NCBI RefSeq assembly: GCF_014204495.1
Contig: NZ_JACHLN010000002.1
Span: forward strand, 558,001-622,000
DNA: 64,000 nucleotides
Origin: Sphingomonas kyeonggiensis
Lineage (GTDB): Bacteria; Pseudomonadota; Alphaproteobacteria; Sphingomonadales; Sphingomonadaceae
Direction of reading: 5' to 3'
Part shown: positions 55,049 to 64,000 of the stretch, one piece after another
Numbering within the stretch: the first letter of the stretch is position 1
Layout of the letters: the number at the start of each line of letters is the position of its first letter
Position numbers and translations under genes: made by a program
The notes under the pieces: model-generated
Database searches by the model: none
Told to the model about the DNA's origin: nothing
Seen by the model: the letters and a program-made list of their open reading frames with translations, nothing else

Positions 55049-55417
55049 GGCCGTGCGGCTCCTGCTTTATGGTTGTGGAAAAGTCGCGGCTCCCTAGTCC
55101 CGCGTTGCGCCGGATGCAAGCGCGGCGTGCTGTCCTACAAGGGGGCGTTCCGCTATTGTTCTCGGAAATGCTCTTTGAACCGTGAACGAGAACCCGAATC
55201 CGCAAACGCGGAAACGCCTCCGCATATCCTGAGTTCGTCACCCCGGCCTTGCGCCGGGGTTACGACGAACAGAGCAATGCAACCTTCCGCGTACGAACCG
55301 TCTGCGCGCGCAACACCGCCACGGGAAGGGAGCGTACGCAAAAGCATATCGAAACAGGGGCTTCGAAAACCGCCTGACGCGCAACCTACGCCAACATCCG
55401 CGGACGAAAGCGTACAC
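55049..55417. other. 369-base intergenic region with a palindromic repeat
   Basis: Between ndk (start at 55048) and holC (end at 55418). It contains the ndk promoter and a 38-base hairpin repeat at 55233-55270, but I see no ORF with a proper start and no clear RNA gene. The short frames here are artefacts. Confidence 0.55.
55233..55270. repeat. Short palindromic repeat GTTCGTC..GACGAAC
   Basis: GTTCGTCACCCCGGC, loop, GCCGGGGTTACGACGAAC, an almost perfect hairpin of the GTCACCCCGG class. It is the only structured element in the ndk-holC gap. Confidence 0.75.
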
Positions 55418-55861
55418 TCAGGCCGCCTTCTCCCAGCGCCCCTGCTCGTTCTGCTTCCAGTAGTTGCGCTCCACCCCCTCGCGTCCGGCCAGTCCCTTCC
55501 AGGCGGCCCGCGCCTCGGCGATGCGGTCTTCGTCGAAGAAGTGGAAGGCCCGGTCGAAGCCCAAAGCCTCCTCGCGCCATACCCCGTCGGCCAGCGCGAT
55601 GTTGCGCGCGCCATTGGCCGGCGTTCCCGGCTCGCCGGCGATCAGGATCGGCTGGCGGTCGTCGTCCGGCCCGCCCGCCTGGCCGTGCGGCAGGAAGCTT
55701 TCGGGCGTATAGGTCCATAGCAGCTGGTCCAGCCTGGCCCGCTGGCTCGCCTCGCCGGCGACGATCAGCAGCCGCCCGCCGGTCTCGACCACGCGTTCGG
55801 CGATCCGGGGCAGCGCACGTTCCAGGGGGAGCTGCGTCAGATGGTAGAAATCGACCTGCAT
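55418..55861 (-). CDS. holC: DNA polymerase III subunit chi
   Basis: 147 residues. The chi subunit links SSB to the clamp loader. VDFYHLTQLPLERALPRIAERV (in parts; about 3-24) and the family motifs LLWTYTPESFLPHG and PILIAGEPGTPANGARNIALADG are seen. In many alphaproteobacteria holC follows pepA, but here pepA is not adjacent and holC is divergent from lptD with a 123-base gap. Confidence 0.9.
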   Translation of the reverse strand: MQVDFYHLTQLPLERALPRIAERVVETGGRLLIVAGEASQRARLDQLLWTYTPESFLPHGQAGGPDDDRQPILIAGEPGTPANGARNIALADGVWREEALGFDRAFHFFDEDRIAEARAAWKGLAGREGVERNYWKQNEQGRWEKAA

Positions 55862-55984
55862 TGGCTCCTGTTAGCGCCTCCGTGCGTTCGGGCCAACGCA
55901 CGTGACGTTGCGGAGCCGCAACCGCTGCGATAGGGCAAATAATTGCCGCGTGCACGGGAGTGAGAAACAAAGGTGGGAATCGAA

Positions 55985-58306
55985 GTGACGCGCAAGGCCT
56001 TGCTGCTGTCGGCCGCTGTCGGCCTGTGCCTGTCGGCAGAGGCGCGCGCGCAGCAGACGACCGCGCCGGCCCAGACCGCGCCGCAGCCCGCGACTCCGGC
56101 GCCGTCACCCGCGCCCACGCCCGCCGCTGGCCCTGACCTGCAGACCCCGGCGGTCGAGCCGCCGCCGCCTTCGCCGAGTGCGCTGCCCGAGGGTGACGAC
56201 CAGATCCAGTTCACGTCCGACCAGCTCGAATATGACGAGAATCAGGACGTGGTCACCGCTACCGGCGATGTCCGCCTCTATCGCCGCAGCGAGCGGCTGC
56301 GCGCCGACAAGGTGACCTGGAACCGCAAGAGCGGGCAGGTCTTCGCCGAGGGCAATGTCGTCGTCGTCAATCCGCAGGGCGATTCGGCCTATGGCGACAA
56401 GGTCGAGCTGACCGACACGCTGAAGGAAGGCGTCGTCCAGAACATGCTGGTCGTGCTCGACGCCGGCGGCCGCATCGCCGCGGCGCAGGGCCAGATGCAC
56501 GAGGATGGCAGCTTCACCGTCGAGAACGCCGCCTACACCCCCTGCTCGGTCACCAATTCGGACGGCTGCCCCAAGGAGCCGAGCTGGAAGATCACCGCCA
56601 ATCGCGTGGTCTATGAGCCCGCCAAGAAGCGGCTGCGCTACACCGGCGCGCGCATCTCGGTATTCGGCTTCGCGACGATCCCGCTGCCGGTCTTCTCGCA
56701 CCCGGTCGGCGGCCAGAGCGCCAGCGGCTTCCTCGCGCCCGATCTTCGCTACAACCGCGCGAACGGCGTGCAGTTCGCACTGCCCTATTATTTCAGCTTC
56801 GCGCCCAATCGCGACCTGACCGTCACTCCGCGCGTCTATTCCAGCGTGCTGCCGATGCTGCAGGCGGATTACCGCGAGCTCAACTCGCTCGGCGCCTTCC
56901 GGGTCAGCGCCTATGGTACCTATAGCCGCCGCGCCGACGATCTCACCGTGCCGGTCACGCCGACCACGTCGAAGAACGACTTCCGTGGCTATCTCGATGC
57001 GGTCGGCAATTTCCAGCTCGATCCGAACTGGAGCGCCAGCGCCTCGATGCGCCTGACCACGGACCGGACCTTCCTGCGCCGGTACGACATCTCGCGCGAC
57101 GATCGACTGCGTAATAACTTCCGCGTCGAACGCATTGATGCAGATAGCTATTTCTCGATAAACGCTTGGGTCGTGCAGACGCTGCGCGTCGGCGAGCGCC
57201 AGGGCCTCCAGCCCTATGCCCTGCCCGAGATCGATTATCGCCGGCGCATGGACGACAGCATCATCGGCGGCCGTTTCGAGTTCCAGGTCAACACGCTGGC
57301 GATCGGCCGGTCCGACGGCCAGGATTCGCAGCGCGCCTTCGCCAGTGCCCGCTGGGACCTGCGCCGCCTGACCAACTGGGGCCAGGAAGTCACCCTCACC
57401 GCCTATGCCCGCGGCGACGTCTACAATGCTTCGGACACGATGCTGACGACGATCGCCAGCTATCGCGGCGAGGAAGGCTTCCACGGGCGCGGCATCGGTG
57501 CGCTGGCGGTGGACGTGAAATGGCCGCTGGTCGGCAGCCTGTTCGGCGGTACGCAGCGCATTACCCCGCGTTTCCAGATGGTTGCCTCGCCCAAGATCGC
57601 CAATCTCGAGGTGCCGAACGAAGACGCGCGCGCAGTCGATCTCGAGGATTCCAACCTCTTCGCGCTCAATCGCTTCCCCGGCTATGACCGGTTCGAGGAT
57701 TCGACCCGCTTCACCTGGGGCCTCGATTACGCGCTCTATCTGCCGGGCTTCTCGATCGACGCCAATGTCGGCCAGAGCTACCGCATCTCCTCGCGTCCGA
57801 CGCTGTTCCCGGATGGGACAGGCCTGAACGCCCGGGTGTCGGACATTGTCGGCCGCACCGTCGTGCGCTTCCGCGATTTCGTCAGCTTCACGCACCGTTA
57901 CCGGCTCGACAAGGACAGCCTGGCCTTCCGCCGCAACGAAGTCGACATGACGCTCGGTTCGCGCTCCACCTATGCCCAGATCGGTTATCTGCGCCTCAAC
58001 CGGAACATCAACGCTTCGCTGGAAGACCTGCAGGACCGCGAGGAGCTTCGCCTCGGCGCCCGTGTCCAGATCGCCCGTTTCTGGTCGATCTCGGGCTCGA
58101 CGCTGGTCGACCTGACCGATCGCAAGGAAGATCCGACCTCGCTCGCCGACGGGTTCGAGCCGGTGCGTCACCGCCTGGGCATCACCTATGAGGACGATTG
58201 CCTGCGGCTGGGCCTGACCTGGAAGCGCGACTATGCCACCACCGGCGACGCTTCGCGCGGCAACTCCTATCTGTTGACGCTGGCGTTCAAGAATCTGGGG
58301 CGCTAG
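55985..58306 (+). CDS. lptD: LPS-assembly outer-membrane protein LptD
   Basis: 773 residues. A signal peptide (RKALLLSAAVGLCLSAEARA) precedes a long Pro/Ala-rich linker (about 25-65), the periplasmic OstA/LptA-like jelly-roll (about 70-200; TGDVRLYRRSERLRADKVTWN in parts) and a large beta-barrel. It inserts lipopolysaccharide or, in sphingomonads, may handle glycosphingolipid or other outer-leaflet lipids; sphingomonads usually lack classical LPS. Start GTG at 55985 has AAGGTGG about seven bases upstream and gives a neat signal peptide; the longer form from 55973 is less likely. It is the first gene of lptD-surA-pdxA-rsmA. Confidence 0.93.
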   Translation: MTRKALLLSAAVGLCLSAEARAQQTTAPAQTAPQPATPAPSPAPTPAAGPDLQTPAVEPPPPSPSALPEGDDQIQFTSDQLEYDENQDVVTATGDVRLYRRSERLRADKVTWNRKSGQVFAEGNVVVVNPQGDSAYGDKVELTDTLKEGVVQNMLVVLDAGGRIAAAQGQMHEDGSFTVENAAYTPCSVTNSDGCPKEPSWKITANRVVYEPAKKRLRYTGARISVFGFATIPLPVFSHPVGGQSASGFLAPDLRYNRANGVQFALPYYFSFAPNRDLTVTPRVYSSVLPMLQADYRELNSLGAFRVSAYGTYSRRADDLTVPVTPTTSKNDFRGYLDAVGNFQLDPNWSASASMRLTTDRTFLRRYDISRDDRLRNNFRVERIDADSYFSINAWVVQTLRVGERQGLQPYALPEIDYRRRMDDSIIGGRFEFQVNTLAIGRSDGQDSQRAFASARWDLRRLTNWGQEVTLTAYARGDVYNASDTMLTTIASYRGEEGFHGRGIGALAVDVKWPLVGSLFGGTQRITPRFQMVASPKIANLEVPNEDARAVDLEDSNLFALNRFPGYDRFEDSTRFTWGLDYALYLPGFSIDANVGQSYRISSRPTLFPDGTGLNARVSDIVGRTVVRFRDFVSFTHRYRLDKDSLAFRRNEVDMTLGSRSTYAQIGYLRLNRNINASLEDLQDREELRLGARVQIARFWSISGSTLVDLTDRKEDPTSLADGFEPVRHRLGITYEDDCLRLGLTWKRDYATTGDASRGNSYLLTLAFKNLGR

Positions 58307-58402
58307 GCTGCGCCGCTAGAGGGGAACCGCCGGTAAGCCTAAGTTCAGGCACAATTGAACATTATGCGCCACTCTCCGGCAGATTTGAGGGTACGGAATC
58401 AC

Positions 58403-59854
58403 GTGAACATTGGTGTTAGCAAGGCGATCCGCGCAGGCCGCTTGTCCGTTCTCGCGCTCGTCGTCTCCAGCGTAGCGCCGGGGGTTGTGGCGCAGACGGC
58501 ACAGACCAGCCCTGCGCCGAAGCCGGCCGCTCCGGCCCCGCAGCAGTCGGCCCCGGCCCCGGCCCAGCAGCAGGCAACGCCCGCGCAGCAGGAAGACGCT
58601 GCCGCCGCGCTCGCTGCCCAGCTCGATCTTCCGCCTGATCTCAAGCTGTTCGGCAAGGCCGATCCCAACATCCGCAAGCCCACCGCGATCGTGAACAACA
58701 CGGTGCTCACCGGCACTGACGTGGACCAGCGGCTCAACCTGATCATCGCGCTCAACAAGCTCAACCTGAAGCCGGAAGAGCGCGATCAGTATCGCATGAT
58801 GATCCTGCGCCAGCTGATCGACGAGACGCTGCAGATCCAGGAGGCCAAGGCCAACGAGATCAATGTCGATCCCAAGGAGATCGACCAGAGCTTCGGCGGC
58901 GTCGCCCGCCGCCTGAAGATGACTCCGGAGCAGTTCCGCGTCTTCCTGCGCCAGTCCGGTGCCTCGGAGCGCACGATCCGCAAGCAGATCGAGGGCGAAG
59001 TCGCCTGGGGTCGCGTGCTGCGTCGCAAGGTCGACATCAACGTGAGCGACGAAGAGGCCGATGCCATCATCGCCCGCCTCAAGGCCGCGCAGGGCAGCGA
59101 AGAATATCACGTCTACGAAATCTACATGAACGCCACGGACGACCGTAAGCAGGAAGTCTATGCGGGCATGCAGCGCATCATCCAGCAGATGAAGGAGGGC
59201 GCGCCCTTCGATTATCTCGCGAAGACCTATTCGGAGAGCTCGACCAAGGGTCAGGGCGGCGATCTCGGCTGGGTCCGCCTGGCGCCGGGCATCCTGCCCG
59301 ACGAGATGGCCAAGGCCGTGGAAGAGATGTCGGCCGGCCAGGTCGCGGGCCCGATCCCGCTGTCGACCGGTTTCTCGATCGTGTACCTGGCGGACAAGCG
59401 CAAGATCGGCATGGCCGATCCGCGCGGCGCCAAGCTCTCGCTGCGCCAGATCACCATCACCTTCCCCAAGGGCACGAACGAGGCGCAGGCCCAGGCCCGC
59501 GCCGGCCAGTTCGCCCAGGCAACCCAGGCGATCAAGGGCTGCGGTGACGCGGCCAATGTCGCCGCCGCGCAGAATGCGGAAGTAGTGGAGAAGGACGGCG
59601 TCGTGATCGGCGACCTGCCGCCTGCGCTGCAGCAGATCATCCTGCCGCTCCAGGTCGGCCAGGTGACCCAGCCCTTCGGCACGATCGAGGACGGCGTCCG
59701 CGTGCTCGTGGTCTGCGGTCGCGACGATCCGCCGCCCCCCGGCCTGCCGACCCGCGACCAGATCCAGGACCAGGTTGCCGAGCAGCGCACGAACCTGCGC
59801 GCCCAGCGCATGCTTCGCGACATCCGCCGCGACGCGCTGATCGAATATCGCTGA
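58403..59854 (+). CDS. surA: Periplasmic peptidyl-prolyl isomerase/chaperone SurA
   Basis: About 483 residues. A signal peptide (RLSVLALVVSSVAPGVVAQ) is followed by a Pro/Ala/Gln-rich linker, the SurA N-terminal domain (about 90-215, IVNNTVLTGTDVDQRLNL), one clear parvulin domain (about 235-335, YHVYEIYMNATDDR.. GGDLGWVRLAPGILPDEM in parts) and a second, less conserved parvulin-like domain. SurA brings outer-membrane proteins to BAM. Start uncertain: GTG at 58403 or ATG at 58355 further upstream. Its stop is 1 base before pdxA. Confidence 0.9.
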   Translation: MNIGVSKAIRAGRLSVLALVVSSVAPGVVAQTAQTSPAPKPAAPAPQQSAPAPAQQQATPAQQEDAAAALAAQLDLPPDLKLFGKADPNIRKPTAIVNNTVLTGTDVDQRLNLIIALNKLNLKPEERDQYRMMILRQLIDETLQIQEAKANEINVDPKEIDQSFGGVARRLKMTPEQFRVFLRQSGASERTIRKQIEGEVAWGRVLRRKVDINVSDEEADAIIARLKAAQGSEEYHVYEIYMNATDDRKQEVYAGMQRIIQQMKEGAPFDYLAKTYSESSTKGQGGDLGWVRLAPGILPDEMAKAVEEMSAGQVAGPIPLSTGFSIVYLADKRKIGMADPRGAKLSLRQITITFPKGTNEAQAQARAGQFAQATQAIKGCGDAANVAAAQNAEVVEKDGVVIGDLPPALQQIILPLQVGQVTQPFGTIEDGVRVLVVCGRDDPPPPGLPTRDQIQDQVAEQRTNLRAQRMLRDIRRDALIEYR

Positions 59855-59855
59855 G

Positions 59856-60851
59856 GTGATCCGGCCGCTCGCCATATCGATGGGCGATTCGGCCGGAGTC
59901 GGCCCGGAAATCACCGCCAAGGCATGGAAGGCGCGCGAGCTGCATTCGCTTGCGCCCTTCTTCGCCATCGGCTGTCCGGATGCGGTCGAGAAGGTGTGGG
60001 ACGGGCCGATCGCCCGGATCACCAATCCCGACCAGGCCGCGGCTGCCTTTGCCACTGCCTTGCCGGTACTGCCGGTCGGGGACACCTGCGCGGTGACGCC
60101 GGGGAGCCCCGACGAGGCCAGTGCCAAGGCGGCGCTCCAGTCGCTCGAGCTGGCGGTCGGCCTGTCCAATGCCGGCGCGGCGGGAGGCGTGGTCACCGGT
60201 CCGGTCTCCAAGGTCCAGCTCTACAAGATCGGCTTCCGGCATCCCGGCCAGACCGAGTTCGTCGCCGAGCGCTGCGGCATCGCGCCGGAGAACGCCGTGA
60301 TGATGCTCGCCGGCCCGACGCTGCGCGTGGTGCCGATCACCGTGCACGTCTCGATCGCCAGCGTGCCGGGCCTGCTCACGCTTGAGCTGGTATTGGCCAA
60401 GGCACGGGCGACAGCCCGCGGGCTGTTGCGCAACTTCGGCATCGAGCGGCCCCGCCTCGCCTTTGCCGGCCTCAACCCGCATGCCGGGGAGAGCGGCGAG
60501 ATCGGACGGGAGGAGATCGACGTCCTCCAGCCGGCCATCGCCCAGCTCCGCGAGGAAGGCATCGACGCGATCGGGCCCTTCGCCGCCGATGCGATGTTCC
60601 ATCCCCGCGCCCGCGCCGGCTATGACGCCGCGCTCTGCCCCACGCACGACCAGGCGCTGATCCCGATCAAGACGCTCCATTTCGACGAGGGCGTGAACAT
60701 CACCCTCGGGCTTCCCATCGTCCGCACCTCGCCCGACCACGGCACCGCGTTCGGCATCGCCGGCAAGGACGAGGCCAATCCCGGCGCGATGATCGCCGCG
60801 ATCAAGATGGCCGCCAGCGCCGCACAGCGCAGGGCAGACGCGGCGGCGTGA
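59856..60851 (+). CDS. pdxA: 4-hydroxythreonine-4-phosphate dehydrogenase
   Basis: 331 residues. Pyridoxal phosphate biosynthesis. [11 protein letters not shown] near the start, metal-binding histidines in [22 protein letters not shown] and [11 protein letters not shown], and the glycine-rich end are seen. In the substrate loop (HPGQTEFVA) a Gln takes the place of the His136 of E. coli PdxA; this is probably a clade-specific change rather than a defect, which is an inference. It starts with GTG one base after the surA stop and overlaps rsmA by 4 bases. Confidence 0.95.
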   Translation: MIRPLAISMGDSAGVGPEITAKAWKARELHSLAPFFAIGCPDAVEKVWDGPIARITNPDQAAAAFATALPVLPVGDTCAVTPGSPDEASAKAALQSLELAVGLSNAGAAGGVVTGPVSKVQLYKIGFRHPGQTEFVAERCGIAPENAVMMLAGPTLRVVPITVHVSIASVPGLLTLELVLAKARATARGLLRNFGIERPRLAFAGLNPHAGESGEIGREEIDVLQPAIAQLREEGIDAIGPFAADAMFHPRARAGYDAALCPTHDQALIPIKTLHFDEGVNITLGLPIVRTSPDHGTAFGIAGKDEANPGAMIAAIKMAASAAQRRADAAA

Positions 60852-61663
60852 CCGAGCTTCCACCTCTCCGGGACGTCATCAGCAAATATGGTCTCAGCGC
60901 GAGCAAGGCGCTGGGCCAGAATTTCCTGTTCGACCACCAGCTGCTCGCCCGCATCGCCAAGGTGCCGGGCAAGCTCGACGGCGCCGAGGTTTTCGAGGTC
61001 GGCCCTGGCCCCGGCGGCCTGACCCGCGCACTGCTCCAGGGCGGCGCCAGCGTAACCGCGGTGGAACGCGACCGGCGCTGCATCCCGGCGCTGGAGGAGC
61101 TCGGCAGCTTCTTCCCCGGCAAGCTCCGCGTCATCGAGGGCGACGCGCTTGAGGTCGATGCCCCAGCGCTGTTCGAGGGCAAGCCGCATGTCGTCGCCAA
61201 CCTGCCCTATAATGTCGGCACCGCGCTGCTCGTCGGCTGGCTTTCGGCCGAGTGGGAGCCGTGGTGGGCCAGCCTCACGCTGATGTTCCAGAAGGAAGTC
61301 GCCGAGCGCATCGTCGCAGCGGCTGGCACCGAGCATTATGGCCGGCTCGCCGTGCTCTCCCAGTGGCGTTCCACGCCCAGGATCGCGATGAACGTCCACC
61401 GCTCGGCCTTCACGCCGCCGCCCAAGGTGATGTCGGCCGTCGTCCATATCGTCCCCGCCGAGGCGCCCGAGGGCGTGCGGCTCAAGACGCTGGAGACCCT
61501 GACCGCCGCCGCCTTCGGCCAGCGCCGCAAGATGCTGCGCCAGAGCCTGAAGGGCGTGCCCGGCGCATTGGAGGCGATGGAAAGCCTGGGCATCGACTCC
61601 GCCCGGCGTGCCGAGACGGTGACCGTCGCCGAGTTCGTCGCCCTTGCCCGAACGCTGGGCTGA
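60848..61663 (+). CDS. rsmA: 16S rRNA dimethyladenosine transferase RsmA (KsgA)
   Basis: 271 residues. It dimethylates the two adjacent adenosines near the 3' end of 16S rRNA. GQNFLFD (about 24-30), the SAM motif [12 protein letters not shown] (about 50-61) and the catalytic motif ANLPYNV (about 118-124) are intact, with FTPPPKV in the C-terminal part. It starts with GTG inside the end of pdxA. It is the last gene of the lptD operon here; apaG and apaH of the E. coli operon are absent. Confidence 0.95.
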   Translation: MTELPPLRDVISKYGLSASKALGQNFLFDHQLLARIAKVPGKLDGAEVFEVGPGPGGLTRALLQGGASVTAVERDRRCIPALEELGSFFPGKLRVIEGDALEVDAPALFEGKPHVVANLPYNVGTALLVGWLSAEWEPWWASLTLMFQKEVAERIVAAAGTEHYGRLAVLSQWRSTPRIAMNVHRSAFTPPPKVMSAVVHIVPAEAPEGVRLKTLETLTAAAFGQRRKMLRQSLKGVPGALEAMESLGIDSARRAETVTVAEFVALARTLG

Positions 61664-61724
61664 GCTGTCCAAAGTACACGAAGTACACGCCAAGAACCCG
61701 TTTTCGGCGCTGTCCTGATTGTCA

Positions 61725-61757
61725 AAGAGCGGCCCGGCATTTGCCGGACCGCCCTTT
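61725..61757. terminator. Bidirectional terminator between rsmA and the TPR gene
   Basis: AAAGAGCGGCCCGGC, loop ATTT, GCCGGACCGCCCTTT: a 10-bp GC stem (one mismatch) flanked by A and T runs in both directions. It lies between two converging genes, so it can end both transcripts. Confidence 0.8.
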
Positions 61758-61789
61758 CCAATCAGACGAAATCCTACATTACAAGCCGA

Positions 61790-62305
61790 TCAGGGCTTGG
61801 CCGTCGGCGACGCCGCGGGGGCCGGGGCCGGTTCGGCCTGGGCGGTGACCACCGGCGGGCCCTTGGCGATCGCGGCGGAGAGCTGGGTGGCGTCGGCGCA
61901 GCCCTTGGCGCAGAGCTTCTCGATCTTGGCGAGGTTTTCCTTGGCCCGCTCCATCGCGCCCTTGGCGACCATCGCCTCGCCCTGGCCACGCAGCGCGGCG
62001 GTGTCGTTGGGCTCGAGGCTCAGCGCCTCGCGATAGAGGCGGATCGCCTTGCCGGACAGGTTCACCTTGCGGGCGATATCGGCGAGGACGAGATAGGCGT
62101 CGCGGTTGCGGGGATCGACCGCCAGCGCGCTTTCGAGCACATCGCCGGCGCCCTGGACATTGCCCGCGGCGAGCATCGCGCGGCCCTGCTTGACCATTTC
62201 CACCGAGCGCGGATCGATCTGGTCGTCGGCACGCTGCGCCATCAGCGAAGTGGAAACCGAGAGCAGAAGCAACGCACCGGCCGCCCCAATCGCAGTGAAA
62301 CGCAT
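61790..62305 (-). CDS. Exported TPR-repeat protein
   Basis: 171 residues. A signal peptide (MRFTAIGAAGALLLLSVSTSLMAQ) is followed by two to three tetratricopeptide-type repeats (about 35-130; ..GRAMLAAGNVQGAGDVLESALAVDPRN, then VNLSGKAIRLYREALSLEPND, in parts) and a Pro/Ala-rich tail. The ATG at 62305 has GGAG six bases upstream. The larger open frame running to 63268 is a shadow over the methyltransferase gene. Role unknown; probably periplasmic scaffolding. Confidence 0.82.
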   Translation of the reverse strand: MRFTAIGAAGALLLLSVSTSLMAQRADDQIDPRSVEMVKQGRAMLAAGNVQGAGDVLESALAVDPRNRDAYLVLADIARKVNLSGKAIRLYREALSLEPNDTAALRGQGEAMVAKGAMERAKENLAKIEKLCAKGCADATQLSAAIAKGPPVVTAQAEPAPAPAASPTAKP

Positions 62306-62334
62306 CACATTCTCCGAAATCTTGCCGGTCGCTA

Positions 62335-63519
62335 TCATGGCCGCCGCATCCTCGCGACAAAAAAGCCGTCGGTCGAGTCCCTTAGCGGGGTGAAGCGCAC
62401 GCCGGGGCCGCGCGGCGTACCGGCGCCGAGCGCCAGCGGTTCGACGGTCCAGCCGGGATTGCGGTCCAGGAACGCCTGGGCCTGCCCCGCCCCTTCGGCA
62501 TCGAGCAGCGAGCAGACGACATGGACCAGCACCCCGCCGGGGCGGACCAGATCGGCGGCGATGTCGAGCAACGCAGCCTGCGTCGCGACATAGCGATCGA
62601 GCCGCTGCGGATTGAGCCGCCAGCGCGCCTCCGGATTGCGGCGCCAGGTGCCGGTGCCCGAACAGGGCGCATCGACCAGCACGACATCGGCGCGGCCGGT
62701 CTGGTCGGCGAGCATCGCGCGCTCCTGGTTCGGATTGAGCAACCGCGTCTCGGCGATGCTCACCCCTGCCCGCTCGGCGCGCGGCATCAGCCGGGAGAGC
62801 CGGGGCCGGTCGATATCGCAGGCGAGGATGCTGCCGTGATTGGCCATCGCCGCCGCCAGCGCCAGCGTCTTGCCGCCGCCGCCGGCGCACAGGTCGATGA
62901 CATGCTGGCCGCGCTCGACACCCGCCGCGAGGCTGACGAACTGGCTGCCGGCATCCTGGACCTCGAGCTTGCCGTCCTTGTACGACGGCAATTGCTCGAT
63001 CGGCGCATCCGAAGGCGCGCGCAGGCCGGCGGGAAGGCACGGCAACGGCACCGAGCCAGAGATCTCGGCCTGGATGACCGCGGGATCGGCCTTGAGCGTG
63101 TTGACCCGGATATCGAGCGGCGCGCGCTCCAGCAGTGCTTCCTGCTCGTCGCTGTCGAGGCCCGATGCGGCGAAGGCCTCGGCCAGCCAGCGCGGCAGCA
63201 CGCCGGCTTCGGCAATTGGTTCGCCCGGAGCGATCGGTGCCGGGCCATAGGGCGAGCCGTCGAACCACTCGGCCAGTTCCGGGCGGCGCCCGGCCAGCGC
63301 CAGCATCGCGGCGCGGCCGGTTTCCGGGCGCTCGCCGAGCATGCGGATCGCGTCATAGACCAGCTCGCGGATCGCGCGGCGGTCCTTGGAACCGGCATAG
63401 CGACGCTCGGCGAACCATTTCGCGATGATCGTGTCGGCCGATCCACCCTGGTCACGGGCGGCGGCGGTGATCTTGTCGAGCAGGTCGATTGCGGCCTGGA
63501 TGCGAGCGGCGGGGTTCAT
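62335..63519 (-). CDS. RsmB/NOP-family RNA m5C methyltransferase
   Basis: 394 residues. The N-terminal NusB-like helical domain (about 1-130) is followed by a Rossmann methyltransferase with the SAM motif DLCAGGGGKTLALAAAM (about 240), DIDRPRL, the PCSG motif in DAPCSGTGTWRRNPEARW (in parts) with one catalytic Cys, and a second Cys in VVCSLLDAEG. It is probably a 16S rRNA or other RNA cytosine-5 methyltransferase. The ATG at 63519 starts the family sequence (MNPAARIQAAIDLLDKI). It is 29 bases upstream of the TPR gene. Confidence 0.9.
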   Translation of the reverse strand: MNPAARIQAAIDLLDKITAAARDQGGSADTIIAKWFAERRYAGSKDRRAIRELVYDAIRMLGERPETGRAAMLALAGRRPELAEWFDGSPYGPAPIAPGEPIAEAGVLPRWLAEAFAASGLDSDEQEALLERAPLDIRVNTLKADPAVIQAEISGSVPLPCLPAGLRAPSDAPIEQLPSYKDGKLEVQDAGSQFVSLAAGVERGQHVIDLCAGGGGKTLALAAAMANHGSILACDIDRPRLSRLMPRAERAGVSIAETRLLNPNQERAMLADQTGRADVVLVDAPCSGTGTWRRNPEARWRLNPQRLDRYVATQAALLDIAADLVRPGGVLVHVVCSLLDAEGAGQAQAFLDRNPGWTVEPLALGAGTPRGPGVRFTPLRDSTDGFFVARMRRP

Positions 63520-63861
63520 GACGCGCCTACAACGCGGGGCGAAAAATGTTGAATCCCTTGAATCCCCACACGGGTGCGCGGGAGAGCAAGAGGCAGGGAA
63601 ATCGCGCTCGGCATGGCCGGAGCAGAAGCAGAACATCGCCTACATTGGTAGCGGAAATTGCGGTGGCCGCCTTTCCTTCCAGTTCCCCGGCGAAAGCCGG
63701 GGCCCAGGGTAACAAAGCGACACGGCAGAGAAACCCTGGGCCCCGGCTTTCGCCGGGGAGCAGCTTAGGCTGGCCTTCGAAGCGCTTATCAACCGCAGAG
63801 CAATGGACAAGCCCGCCCGTTCCCGCCACAGCCGCGCCAACCCAATCAGGAAGGCAAGCAC
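63520..63861. other. 342-base intergenic region
   Basis: Between the RsmB-family gene and purT, which are divergent. It contains a palindromic repeat at 63683-63760 and presumably both promoters. No ORF here has a good start; the ORFs across it read through the repeat (for example its peptide SPAKAGAQG). Confidence 0.6.
63683..63760. repeat. Inverted repeat (TTCCCCGGCGAAAGCCGGGG class)
   Basis: TTCCCCGGCGAAAGCCGGGG plus CCCAGGGT at left, and ACCCTGGGCCCCGGCTTTCG plus CCGGGGA at right. The arms are 28 bases and near-perfect, the best example of this class in the window. Confidence 0.85.
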
Positions 63862-64000
63862 ATGGCGTTCACGGCGAAGATCCTGCTCCTCGGCTCGGGC
63901 GAACTCGGCCGCGAGTTCGTGATCTCCGCCAAGCGGCTGGGCGCCTATGTGATCGCCTGCGACGCCTATGAGGGTGCGCCCGCGATGCAGGTTGCCGACG
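63862..64000 (+). CDS. purT: Formate-dependent phosphoribosylglycinamide formyltransferase, N-terminal part
   Basis: 46 residues are visible; the gene runs beyond the window. [30 protein letters not shown] (in parts) and APAMQVAD are typical of PurT, an ATP-grasp enzyme that adds formyl to GAR in purine synthesis. PurK is the main alternative, but GELGRE and PAMQVA point to PurT. GGAAGG lies about 9 bases before the ATG. Confidence 0.85.
   Translation, partial: MAFTAKILLLGSGELGREFVISAKRLGAYVIACDAYEGAPAMQVAD

Noticed and set aside
61790..63268. A 492-residue frame that would fuse the TPR protein to upstream sequence
   Set aside because: Beyond 62305 it lies in the wrong frame of the RsmB-family gene and lacks a signal peptide at its start; the TPR protein has its own ribosome-binding site and signal.

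Overview
The window is a GC-rich alphaproteobacterial chromosome segment, most likely from a Sphingomonas-type organism (Sphingomonadales). The reasons are the marker proteins (a DUF2842 protein, a zapA / 6S RNA / fau locus of alphaproteobacterial form, a class I FbaB-type aldolase, abundant TonB-dependent receptors), the many acyl-CoA dehydrogenases, and the dispersed palindromic repeats with GTCATCCC..GGGATGAC or CTCTCCCGC..GCGGGAGAG arms. No prophage, insertion sequence, CRISPR array or rRNA operon is visible. The only RNA genes I can support are a 6S RNA and two identical tRNA-Asp genes.

Layout. Positions 1-13443 are mainly housekeeping: suhB (cut by the window edge), efp, a murein peptidase and an L,D-transpeptidase, thiE, a translationally coupled set of three small genes (membrane PH-like protein, exported ABM-domain protein, O-methyltransferase), fbaB, a TlpA-like thioredoxin, pgk, gap, tkt, then a small coiled-coil gene, zapA, 6S RNA, fau and a DUF2842 gene. 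Positions 13506-18198 hold the two tRNA-Asp genes, an AI-2E transporter, glpK with a tail encoded by a palindromic repeat, a small GIY-YIG nuclease bracketed by repeats, and an unusual Tat-exported threonine-aldolase-like enzyme.

Positions 18264-51527 are the catabolic heart. They hold two acyl-CoA ligases, a FadB/FadJ-type enzyme, two large/small pairs of acyl-CoA dehydrogenases, thioesterases, an EstB-like esterase and a large TonB-dependent receptor. One operon (28465-33440) combines an ACAD10/11-like dehydrogenase, a separate ACAD10/11-type kinase, a zinc alcohol dehydrogenase and two SDRs. It is divergent from a regulator carrying two TetR domains in one chain. By analogy with the bacterial lva (levulinate) pathway and mammalian ACAD10/11, this operon probably handles 4-hydroxyacyl-CoA (or related hydroxyacyl-CoA) intermediates. 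A 15-bp motif (consensus CGAAWWTNSGGTATG) recurs upstream of the operon, a dehydrogenase pair, a ligase and the TonB receptor, with a looser copy at the second ligase. This suggests one regulon. An iron-type TonB receptor with a PepSY protein, a DeoR/MFS operon and an MFS exporter lie between these genes.

Positions 51639-64000 return to core functions: an EF-hand protein beside a two-component system, ndk, holC, the canonical lptD-surA-pdxA-rsmA envelope/ribosome operon, a TPR protein, an RsmB-family methyltransferase and the start of purT. Most long ORFs antisense to these genes are GC-skew shadows and were left out.
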